Shown: positions 1 to 5,492 of the stretch, piece by piece | Layout of the letters: the number at the start of each line of letters is the position of its first letter | How positions within the stretch are numbered: the first letter of the stretch is position 1 | Origin: Synergistaceae bacterium | GTDB lineage: Bacteria > Synergistota > Synergistia > Synergistales > Aminobacteriaceae | DNA: 10,677 nucleotides | NCBI GenBank assembly: GCA_031270755.1 | Contig: JAISWV010000038.1 | Span: forward strand, 1-10,677 | Direction: 5' to 3' | Program-made: the position numbers and the translations under genes | Notes under the pieces: model-generated | The model's database searches: none | What the model saw: the letters and a program-made list of their open reading frames with translations, nothing else | Told to the model about the DNA's origin: nothing

Positions 1-623
1 TGGAGGGATACGCCGCGCCGGACGAGCTGACCCGCCGCTATCGGGGAGGACGGGTGGTGGCGCTGATGGCGGGAAGCCGCCGCTACGACGTCAAGTACCA
101 CCTGGCGCAGTTGATGGAAACGGCCAAGATCCTGCGGTCGGAGGGATTGGTTCCCGTGTTTTCCGTCGCGCCGGGCCTTTCCGAGCCCCTGCGGCGGGAG
201 CTGAAGGAGCGCATAGAGGGATTCGAACGGTGGGAAGGGGAAGGGCGTGGACTGATGGCCGCCTCCGAGGCGTCGGCGGGTGTCAGCGGAACGGTCGCCG
301 TGGAGGCGATGCTCCTGCGCCGGTTCATGGTGGTGATTTACAATGGGAAGGGCCTGTCGTGGCTGATCGCCCGCGCGCTTGTCCGTATTCCCTACATTTC
401 CATACCCAATTACCTGACCGACGCTCCCGTCTATCCCGAGCTTTTGAAAAACGAAGCGCGGCCGGACCGTATCGTCCGCGAACTCCACGCATATCTCGAC
501 GATCCCGCAAAAAAAAGGGAGACCGACCGCCGATTGGAGGCGGCGCGGAACGCTATGGGGACTGCGCGCGCCGCCGTTTTTTGGACACGTGCGATAATGG
601 AAGCGAAATTGGAGGCAAAATAG
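1..623 (+). CDS. lpxB: Lipid-A-disaccharide synthase LpxB, C-terminal part (5' end outside window)
   Basis: LpxB (GT family 19) joins UDP-2,3-diacylglucosamine to lipid X to form the lipid A disaccharide, at the inner face of the cytoplasmic membrane. The frame is open from the window edge (first full codon at 3), giving 206 visible residues, about half of a usual LpxB of roughly 380. Visible family signatures are the VALMAGSR loop (usual form LLPGSR) near residues 18-25, the SGT(V/A)xxEA nucleotide-binding segment near 95-101, and the long stretch ending ISIPNYLTDAPVYPELL, which matches the LpxB pattern of SLPNLLAGR followed by a xELL block. There is no damage in the visible part. It ends with TAG at 621-623. 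The next gene starts 14 bases later on the same strand and is itself LpxB-like, so the two are probably co-transcribed. Identification rests on recalled family motifs. Confidence 0.87.
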   Translation, partial: EGYAAPDELTRRYRGGRVVALMAGSRRYDVKYHLAQLMETAKILRSEGLVPVFSVAPGLSEPLRRELKERIEGFERWEGEGRGLMAASEASAGVSGTVAVEAMLLRRFMVVIYNGKGLSWLIARALVRIPYISIPNYLTDAPVYPELLKNEARPDRIVRELHAYLDDPAKKRETDRRLEAARNAMGTARAAVFWTRAIMEAKLEAK

Positions 624-637
624 GAGATGAAAAAGTC

Positions 638-1774
638 GTGAGAGTCGCGATTTTGACCAACGGACCCGGAGAGCTTTGGGGTTGGGCCCGACCTGTGATT
701 ATGGAGCTGCGCAAGCGGGGGCATTCCGTTTCGCTGTGGCTGCTTCCCTGCCAATTCGCTTCGGGCGCCGAGCGTGTGGTGGCCTCCCGGATGGGCGTCG
801 ACAAACTGGAGGGCCCCAGCAGCAGCGCCTGGACGTGGCGCGCCTTGGGGCAGGAAAAAACGGACTGCGTCCTGCAGTTGGGCGGAGATCTCCTCTTCGG
901 ACGCCGCATCGCCGGATGTGCCGGGGCGCCGCTGATCTGCTACGCTTACGGCTTCAAAAAAGGCATGGAACACGCCCGGACCTTCACCGCGTACCCGAGC
1001 ATGGCGTCCAGCATCAATTCCAGACTCGGCGCGAACTCGAAAGCCGTGAGCGTTGGTTCTATCGGCGACCTGGTCAAGGACTCCCTGTCGCTGGAGGCGG
1101 GGGCTTTTGCCTGGGACGCCGAGGGGGACGCCAAAAGCCGAGGACGCCGCCTCCTGCTTTTTCCCGGCAGCCGCCCCGCCATTCGCCGGTTGGCCGTGAA
1201 TTGGCTCTCGACCGTCGTTCAGCACTTGAGAGCGTTGATTCCCGAGGTTCGCATCGGAACGCTTTTCTCTCCTTTCGCCCCGGAAGGCGAGTTTCCCCTT
1301 TGGGTCGACGCGGGGCTGAACCCCGTCAAGGCAGGGGCGGGAGCCGTCATGAGAACCGCCGATTACGCCCTGACGCAGCCGGGGACCAACACTCTCGAAA
1401 TGATGCACTGCGGCCTTCCTGCCTTGGTCGCCGCGCCTATGGACTTTCTGAGGGTCATTCCCATCGGCGGGCTGGGCGGATTCGCCTCCAGGCTTCCACT
1501 GATCGGCCCGTTGGTCAAAGAACGAGGTATACGAAGAAATTTGAAGCGTTATAATGGATTTATCTCCTGGCCCAATCGAGTGGCGAACCGGACGCTTCTG
1601 GACGAGGCAATGGGGGAAGTGACGCCTGAGGAATTGGCCCTCCGCGTCGCCGAATCTTTGAAAGACGGAGAAAAGCTCTCTCGGGTGCGCCGCGATCTTT
1701 TGGCGCTTTCCGGCGAACCGGGAGCCGCCCTTCGATTGTGCGACGCCGTGGAAGAGGCCGAGCAGAAAAGATGA
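638..1774 (+). CDS. LpxB-related glycosyltransferase-like protein (tandem paralogue)
   Basis: A 378-residue soluble protein that looks like a divergent LpxB relative. The N-terminus (ILTNGPGELWGWARPVI, residues 5-21) resembles the LpxB opening loop with its helix, but has GPGELWG in place of the usual GExSGD. LLLFPGSRP at 172-180 matches the LpxB PGSR loop. QPGTNTLEMMHCGLP at 247-261 matches the SGTxxLE block, and PNRVANRTLLDEAMGEVTPEELA near 312-334 matches the PN-(x)-L-AGR-xVPELL tail. The GTG start at 638 is preferred: AGGAG lies at 622-626, 11 bases upstream, and homology begins right there. The much longer open frame to the left runs over lpxB and is a shadow. The gap from lpxB is 14 bases, so it is likely in the same operon. 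The substrate is unknown: it may be a second lipid-linked sugar transfer or a regulatory paralogue. Calling it LpxB itself would be unsafe because the opening motif is altered. Confidence 0.8.
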   Translation: MRVAILTNGPGELWGWARPVIMELRKRGHSVSLWLLPCQFASGAERVVASRMGVDKLEGPSSSAWTWRALGQEKTDCVLQLGGDLLFGRRIAGCAGAPLICYAYGFKKGMEHARTFTAYPSMASSINSRLGANSKAVSVGSIGDLVKDSLSLEAGAFAWDAEGDAKSRGRRLLLFPGSRPAIRRLAVNWLSTVVQHLRALIPEVRIGTLFSPFAPEGEFPLWVDAGLNPVKAGAGAVMRTADYALTQPGTNTLEMMHCGLPALVAAPMDFLRVIPIGGLGGFASRLPLIGPLVKERGIRRNLKRYNGFISWPNRVANRTLLDEAMGEVTPEELALRVAESLKDGEKLSRVRRDLLALSGEPGAALRLCDAVEEAEQKR

Positions 1775-1780
1775 CGCGGC

Positions 1781-1802
1781 GAAACCTGAGGGAAACCTGA
1801 CG
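1781..1802 (+). repeat. 11-bp direct tandem repeat
   Basis: GAAACCTGAGG (1781-1791) is followed at once by GAAACCTGACG (1792-1802), identical in 10 of 11 positions. It sits just after the stop of the LpxB-like gene, in a region with no convincing hairpin terminator. Its role is unknown. Confidence 0.6.
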
Positions 1803-1836
1803 GAACGAGAAGTTGTAGACCGATGATATATCAAAT

Positions 1837-1865
1837 TTTCCATAATATGTTAAAGTAAATATATT
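1837..1865 (+). promoter_or_regulatory. Candidate sigma-70 type promoter for the V4R/GGDEF genes
   Basis: TTTCCA (1837-1842, 4 of 6 to the -35 consensus) and TATATT (1860-1865, 5 of 6 to the -10) are separated by exactly 17 bases. The surrounding 50 bases are very AT-rich compared with the flanking genes. The predicted start of transcription is near 1872, leaving a leader of about 53 bases before the GTG at 1925. Other -10-like strings lie nearby (TAATAT at 1843-1848), so the exact boxes are not certain. Confidence 0.45.
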
Positions 1866-1868
1866 TAC
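1855..1868. promoter_or_regulatory. Perfect 14-bp palindrome over the -10 box (possible operator)
   Basis: GTAAATATATTTAC is its own reverse complement over all 14 positions. It covers the candidate -10 box at 1860-1865, so a dimeric repressor bound here would block the promoter. AT-rich palindromes can arise by chance in such DNA, so function is inferred only from position and perfection. Confidence 0.4.
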
Positions 1869-1924
1869 GCAGATCGAACAGAGAAAAAACCGTTTCGCAA
1901 TTTACGGAGAGGAGCGGGGGAATC

Positions 1925-2461
1925 GTGCAAGAGAGAAAGGAACAAGAGAGAAAGTATTTGTTTTCATGGGATCTTTTGGGCAACCTCGAAGTGGGGCGCC
2001 CGAATCTCGGAAAATTCACACGGGTCGAAGTGTACCGTTTGATGCAGTTTACGCTGCGGGATATTATCGAGTCGAAATTCGGCACCGAAGAAGCGGACAA
2101 GGTTTTTTACGAGGCGGGGAAGCTGGCGGGTCAATTTTTTTACGAGCATTTCTTGACGAAGACCGACGACGTCGGCGAATTTGTAAAAATGCTGCAGAAC
2201 ACCCTGAAAGAAATGAAAATCGGCGTGCTTCGTGTGGAATCCATGACGAGCGGAGCGGAAAAAATCACGCTCACCGTGGACGAAGACCTGGATTGTTCCG
2301 GCCTGCCGGAAATCGATTACGAGACATGCGTGTACGATGAGGGATTTATCTCGGGTCTCCTCGAAAATTTCACAGGCAGACGATATCTTGTCAAGGAGAT
2401 AGATTGCTGGTGCACGGGAGATCGTACTTGTCGCTTCACCGCAGATATGACCGCGGATTAA
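1925..2461 (+). CDS. V4R (4-vinyl reductase-type) sensor domain protein
   Basis: A 178-residue cytoplasmic protein, no signal peptide or membrane segment, made almost wholly of one V4R domain. V4R is a small-molecule or metal-binding domain also seen in BchJ and in the N-terminal part of XylR-type regulators. The family signature is clear: RLMQFTLRDIIESKFGTEEAD (about residues 38-58), EAGKLAGQFFYEHF (63-76), VxEDLDCSGLP (118-128), ETCVYDEGFISGLLE (133-147) and the closing EIDCWCTGDRTCRF (158-171). Cysteines at 124, 135, 161, 163 and 169 could bind metal. The GTG start follows AGGAG at 1910-1914. The stop is TAA at 2459-2461, but the same frame stays open through the next gene to 3940, so this may be the N-terminal half of a fused V4R-GGDEF protein. 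The ligand is unknown. Confidence 0.85.
   Translation: MQERKEQERKYLFSWDLLGNLEVGRPNLGKFTRVEVYRLMQFTLRDIIESKFGTEEADKVFYEAGKLAGQFFYEHFLTKTDDVGEFVKMLQNTLKEMKIGVLRVESMTSGAEKITLTVDEDLDCSGLPEIDYETCVYDEGFISGLLENFTGRRYLVKEIDCWCTGDRTCRFTADMTAD
1928..1954 (+). repeat. 12-bp direct repeat at the start of the V4R gene
   Basis: CAAGAGAGAAAG occurs at 1928-1939 and again at 1943-1954, with a 15-base period, so it stays in frame. It encodes QERK-E-QERK, a charged N-terminal extension ahead of the V4R fold. It is a likely slippage product with no obvious function. Confidence 0.7.
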
Positions 2462-2494
2462 ACGCTGATTGAACTTGGAGAGCGAACGATCGAA

Positions 2495-3940
2495 TTGGCG
2501 GAGCCAGAGAAAGAACGCCAAGGGACTGCTTTATTCCAGTCGTCTGATGAAGTCGTCTTTTCCGCTGAAAACGTGGATCAGATGCTCAAGTATTTTTGCG
2601 CGATTTTGTTCGCTCCCGCGCCGCCATCCGACGTTCCCGACATCGTCAAGCTCAACTCGACGACCCAAGAAATTTCCAACGCTTTGCTGGGGTGCCGCAA
2701 GGCCCTTCAGATGGCGAAGGCAGGAGATTTTTCTTATAAAGTAGAGTTCAAGGGTTTTTTGGGAGGCGCCCTGAAAGCCCTCCAGGCCAACCTCAACCAT
2801 GTGACGTGGCTGACGCGCCGCGTCGCGGGTGGCGACTTGGATCAACGCATGGATTTCATGGGGGATTTTTCGGATTCCTTCAATGCCATGGTGGAACAGT
2901 TGACGTCCACGCTCAGCGAGTTGAAACACAAGCAGGAAGACCTGGAGTCCCTTGCGGAAAACCTGCGGCGAGAAGTGGAAGTACGCAAAAACATGGAAGA
3001 GAGGCTTCGCGCGGAGGAAGAACGCTGGTTTTTGGCAGTGCAGTGCAGCCGGGACGGGATATGGGAAATCGACCTGGAAACCGGGAAGCCGCCTTACTAT
3101 TCTCAGCGCCTCCTGGAGTTGACGGGGATGAAGGCGGACAATATTCCTTGTGTTCGCGCGTGGCCAAAACTCTTTCATCCGGACGACCACGTCGTGCTGC
3201 AGTTGTTTCGGAAGTTCTTGTCCAACGGCGACCTTCCTTCCTCCTTCGAACTCGATCACAAGCTTCTTTGCGCCGACGGCACGTATCGTTGGTTCTGGAC
3301 GCGGGGGATGCTGCTTAAAAATCCCGTTACGGAGAAACCTATGCGTATCATCGGCGTTACGGCCGACATTCAAGAGCGTAAAGAACGGGAAGAGCGTTTT
3401 TCGCACCGGGCCACCCATGACGTCCTGACGGACCTTCCCAACAGAGTGCTTTTCGACGATCACCTGAAAAACTCCGTGGAGTTCGCCAAACGCAACGGAT
3501 CTCACTTGGCCGTCATCATGATCGATCTGGATAAATTCAAAACCGTCAACGACACGCTGGGACACTACGCGGGCGATATCCTTCTCGTGGAGGTCGCCAA
3601 TCGAATGCAAAAAAGCATCCGAGAAAGCGATCTGGTTTCCCGTTTCGGCGGAGACGAGTTCGCCATGATCCTAGCCTTCGGGAAAAACGAATGGCAAAGC
3701 ATCACCAAAGCTCTGAGACGTACGATAGATTCTTTGAAAAAACCCATATCGATCGGCGACCAACAAATCACCATCAGCGCCTCTTTCGGGATCTGCATCT
3801 GCCCCGAGGACGGGGACAAACCCAACCAACTCATGATGTTGGCCGACGAGGCTCTCTATCACGCCAAAAGCGTAGGGCGCAACGCCTGCGCGTTCTGGAA
3901 GCCCAACAAACGTTATAACGTCGTCCGGTTCACTTCATGA
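2495..3940 (+). CDS. Diguanylate cyclase with HAMP-like, PAS and GGDEF domains
   Basis: Makes c-di-GMP from two GTP. With the TTG at 2495 it has 481 residues and no membrane segment. Domains in order: a helical region with two HAMP-like units (about 62-140, including GALKALQANLNHVTWLTRR and RMDFMGDFSDSFNAMVEQL), a coiled-coil-like linker (140-178), a PAS fold ending in the typical GVTADIQERKEREE (about 178-300) and GGDEF (305-470). The cyclase looks active: IDLDKFKTVNDTLGH at 343-356, GGDEF at 385-389 and a product-inhibition RxxD site, RESD, at 376-379. The start is doubtful. TTG has only a GGAG 14 bases away, and the in-frame ATG at 2582 has no ribosome site. The frame is open back to the TAA of the V4R gene, and V4R followed by this same HAMP-like/GGDEF arrangement is known to me as a single protein elsewhere. 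So it may be translated separately, or be the lower half of a gene split by a nonsense codon. Confidence 0.88.
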   Translation: MAEPEKERQGTALFQSSDEVVFSAENVDQMLKYFCAILFAPAPPSDVPDIVKLNSTTQEISNALLGCRKALQMAKAGDFSYKVEFKGFLGGALKALQANLNHVTWLTRRVAGGDLDQRMDFMGDFSDSFNAMVEQLTSTLSELKHKQEDLESLAENLRREVEVRKNMEERLRAEEERWFLAVQCSRDGIWEIDLETGKPPYYSQRLLELTGMKADNIPCVRAWPKLFHPDDHVVLQLFRKFLSNGDLPSSFELDHKLLCADGTYRWFWTRGMLLKNPVTEKPMRIIGVTADIQERKEREERFSHRATHDVLTDLPNRVLFDDHLKNSVEFAKRNGSHLAVIMIDLDKFKTVNDTLGHYAGDILLVEVANRMQKSIRESDLVSRFGGDEFAMILAFGKNEWQSITKALRRTIDSLKKPISIGDQQITISASFGICICPEDGDKPNQLMMLADEALYHAKSVGRNACAFWKPNKRYNVVRFTS

Positions 3941-3962
3941 AACGTTGGGTACGGATATCGCG

Positions 3963-3989
3963 GTTTCCCCAGTTTCCCCACTTTCCGAG
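3963..3989 (+). repeat. 9-bp pyrimidine-rich tandem repeat
   Basis: GTTTCCCCA at 3963-3971 is repeated exactly at 3972-3980, followed by a degenerate third copy (CTTTCCGAG, 3981-3989). It lies 22 bases after the cyclase stop, upstream of the GLUG gene's likely promoter. It has no clear terminator features. It could bind a regulator, or be a chance slippage repeat. Confidence 0.6.
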
Positions 3990-4011
3990 GAAGCGTTTTA
4001 TTTGGTAATAT
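3982..4011 (+). promoter_or_regulatory. Weak candidate promoter for the GLUG-repeat gene
   Basis: TTTCCG (3982-3987) and TAATAT (4006-4011) are 18 bases apart in a locally AT-rich stretch (the alternative -10 is TATAAA at 4009-4014). The -35 match is poor (3 of 6). This is the most promoter-like place in the 183-base gap before the GLUG gene. The leader would be about 105 bases long. Confidence 0.27.
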
Positions 4012-4041
4012 AAAGGCGCGGTGAAGAACGGAGGGACGGTC

Positions 4042-4071
4042 ATGGAAGACGGTATTCTCCCGAGGGCGTAA
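4042..4071 (+). other. Possible 9-codon leader ORF upstream of the GLUG gene
   Basis: GGAGGG at 4030-4035 stands 6 bases before ATG at 4042, which opens a frame encoding MEDGILPRA and stops at TAA 4069-4071. The ribosome site is as good as those of the real genes nearby, so it may be translated. No regulatory codon run is seen, and it could be a relic or chance. Confidence 0.3.
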
Positions 4072-4123
4072 AAGAATTTTGTGATTTTATGTGAAATTTC
4101 GTTTTTGAGGAGCGTGTGGGTTC

Positions 4124-5452
4124 ATGAACAAACCAACTAAGGTGTTTGCCGTCGTTTTTTCCATAGTGTTTACGGTTTCGTTGCTGCTTCTTTCTTTTCC
4201 CTCCGCGGGCGAAGCCGCCAAAAGGGTGGTCAAAGGGCGCACGAGCCAAGCAAAGAAGGCTCCTTCGATTTTTGGGGGAGGGGCTGGAACCCAGAAAAGC
4301 CCTTACGTGATTCGCAGCGCGGCGCAGCTGGCCGCCTTTTCCGCCTCGGTGAACGGCGGAAACACGTACGCGGGCAAGTACGTCAAGTTGGACGCGGACG
4401 TGGACCTTTCGGGGACGTCGTGGCTTCCCATCGGTTTTCTTGACAAAAACGCGAGCCGCCCCTTCATGGGTGTTTTCGACGGCGCCGGGCATACTGTTTG
4501 GAACCTTCGCACGGGGAACGGACAGAAGTCGGCGGCGGGCCTGTTCGGCTCGATCGAGAAGGCGATGGTGAGCCGCGTCATCTTGCAATACGCGGAGGTC
4601 GTCGGCGACAGTAATGTGGGAGGGCTCGTGGCGTTTATGAAATATTCCGCCGTGAACGATTGCGCGGTTTCCGGCTCCGTGACGGGGACTTCTTCGGTAG
4701 GGGGTATCGCAGGCAGCGCGCTGGGGGGCGTGATCCAAAACTGCAGTTTCTCCGGCAGCGTCAAAGGCAATAACGGCGTTGGCGGGGTGGTCGGTACCAT
4801 GGACCAAGCGGGCGTACAGGCTGGGACCGCGACGGGACGGGTCTGGGGAAGAGAGGACGTCGGAGGGATCGTAGGGAGCATTCTCGCGGGCGATCTTCTG
4901 GAATGCCGCACGAATACTCTGACCGTCGAAGGCGAGCAAAACATCGGCGGTATCGTGGGACACATCGTCGATAACGGCGACGTCAACAAGACGACTTTCG
5001 ACGGACAGGTTACCGGAAATGGGAATGTCGGAGGCGTCGTGGGGCGCATGGTGACGGGTGAGCTTGCGAACTGCGCCGTTTGGGGGAACATTCGAGGCAG
5101 GGTTCACATTGGCGGAGTGGCCGGTGAATTTGGGGGAGGCGACATCACCGATTGCGTTTCCAACGCTTCGGTCGTGGGTTCCAGCGCTGTGGGCGGCATA
5201 GCGGGATACCTGGTGGGAGGCAATGTGAAGCAGAGCTACAATAAAGGCACCGTCAAGGGCGGTGAAGCCGCGGGAGGCATCGTTGGGCAGCTTTCCCGGG
5301 GAGGTCTCGCCGCCAGTGAAAACAAGGGCAGCGTGGCAGGTTATTACAGAACCGGCGCGGTGGTGGGGATGGAAGGAGAGATTTTGGGCGGAGAAATCCT
5401 AGGAGGAAAGGTTCCGGCTCCCGCTCCGGGCGATACACAGCCAAGGCCGTAA
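4124..5452 (+). CDS. Secreted GLUG-repeat protein (predicted beta-helix)
   Basis: A 442-residue exported protein. It has an N-terminal signal peptide (Lys-rich start, hydrophobic core about 7-25, likely cleavage after GEA near 31). A basic linker (about 32-46) follows, then a region typical of the front of GLUG proteins: PYVIRSAAQLAAFSASVNGG (60-79), YVKLDADVDLSGTSWLPIG (86-104) and FMGVFDGAGHTVWNL (114-128). The remainder is a run of GLUG repeats (VGG[IVL][VA]G cores), eleven rungs with a 27- or 28-residue period, expected to form a right-handed beta-helix. A Pro-rich tail (PAPAPGDTQPRP) ends it, and no membrane anchor or sorting motif is seen. The ATG has GAGGAG at 4107-4112. Such proteins are often surface-located or adhesin-like in known genomes. 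Its place between a c-di-GMP cyclase and a c-di-GMP phosphodiesterase fits a surface output under c-di-GMP control, but that is inference. It converges with the next gene, 40 bases away. Confidence 0.83.
   Translation: MNKPTKVFAVVFSIVFTVSLLLLSFPSAGEAAKRVVKGRTSQAKKAPSIFGGGAGTQKSPYVIRSAAQLAAFSASVNGGNTYAGKYVKLDADVDLSGTSWLPIGFLDKNASRPFMGVFDGAGHTVWNLRTGNGQKSAAGLFGSIEKAMVSRVILQYAEVVGDSNVGGLVAFMKYSAVNDCAVSGSVTGTSSVGGIAGSALGGVIQNCSFSGSVKGNNGVGGVVGTMDQAGVQAGTATGRVWGREDVGGIVGSILAGDLLECRTNTLTVEGEQNIGGIVGHIVDNGDVNKTTFDGQVTGNGNVGGVVGRMVTGELANCAVWGNIRGRVHIGGVAGEFGGGDITDCVSNASVVGSSAVGGIAGYLVGGNVKQSYNKGTVKGGEAAGGIVGQLSRGGLAASENKGSVAGYYRTGAVVGMEGEILGGEILGGKVPAPAPGDTQPRP
4529..5374 (+). repeat. Array of eleven 27-residue GLUG repeats (coding repeat)
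   Basis: The first glycine of each VGG-type core falls at residues 139, 166, 193, 220, 247, 275, 303, 330, 357, 384 and 411. The step is 27 eight times and 28 twice. Many rungs also carry a cysteine or Asn-Cys before the next strand (VNDC, IQNC, LANC, ITDC). The DNA copies have diverged, so this is an old internal duplication series, not a recent tandem repeat. The first and last units are degenerate (GLFG and GAVVG). Confidence 0.8.
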
Positions 5453-5492
5453 CCTGCGGGGGAAAGGCAATCTGCCTGTTCGCATGTACAGA

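Noticed and set aside
230..637. Open frame running left from the LpxB-like gene across lpxB
   Set aside because: It overlaps lpxB in another frame, its residues lack any family pattern, and the GTG at 638 with AGGAG fits the start of homology.
431..1843. 470-codon antisense open frame opposite both LpxB-family genes
   Set aside because: Low-complexity Arg/Gly/Pro-rich shadow typical of GC-rich coding DNA, with no motif and no promoter or ribosome site; the plus strand is clearly coding.
2531..3610. 359-codon antisense open frame opposite the cyclase
   Set aside because: It mirrors the PAS-GGDEF gene and has no recognisable domain.
3979..4005. Possible terminator after the cyclase (TTTCC-GA-GGAAG then TTTTATTT)
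   Set aside because: The loop would be too tight unless the stem is cut to about 4 bp; not convincing.
4078..4097. Two TGTGA strings that might mark a CRP-type site
   Set aside because: They are direct, not inverted, repeats, so they do not form the usual TGTGA-N6-TCACA site.
4015..4123. c-di-GMP riboswitch upstream of the GLUG gene
   Set aside because: A GGGAC string is present, but the GCAAAC and GCAAAGCC-type core motifs and paired helices of the GEMM class are not.
4040..5107. 355-codon antisense open frame opposite the GLUG gene
   Set aside because: A His/Arg/Pro-rich shadow made by the glycine-rich repeats on the other strand.
5465..5477. Small hairpin AGGCA-ATC-TGCCT between the convergent genes
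   Set aside because: Only 5 bp, with no T-run on the plus strand and just three T on the minus strand; too weak to call a terminator.
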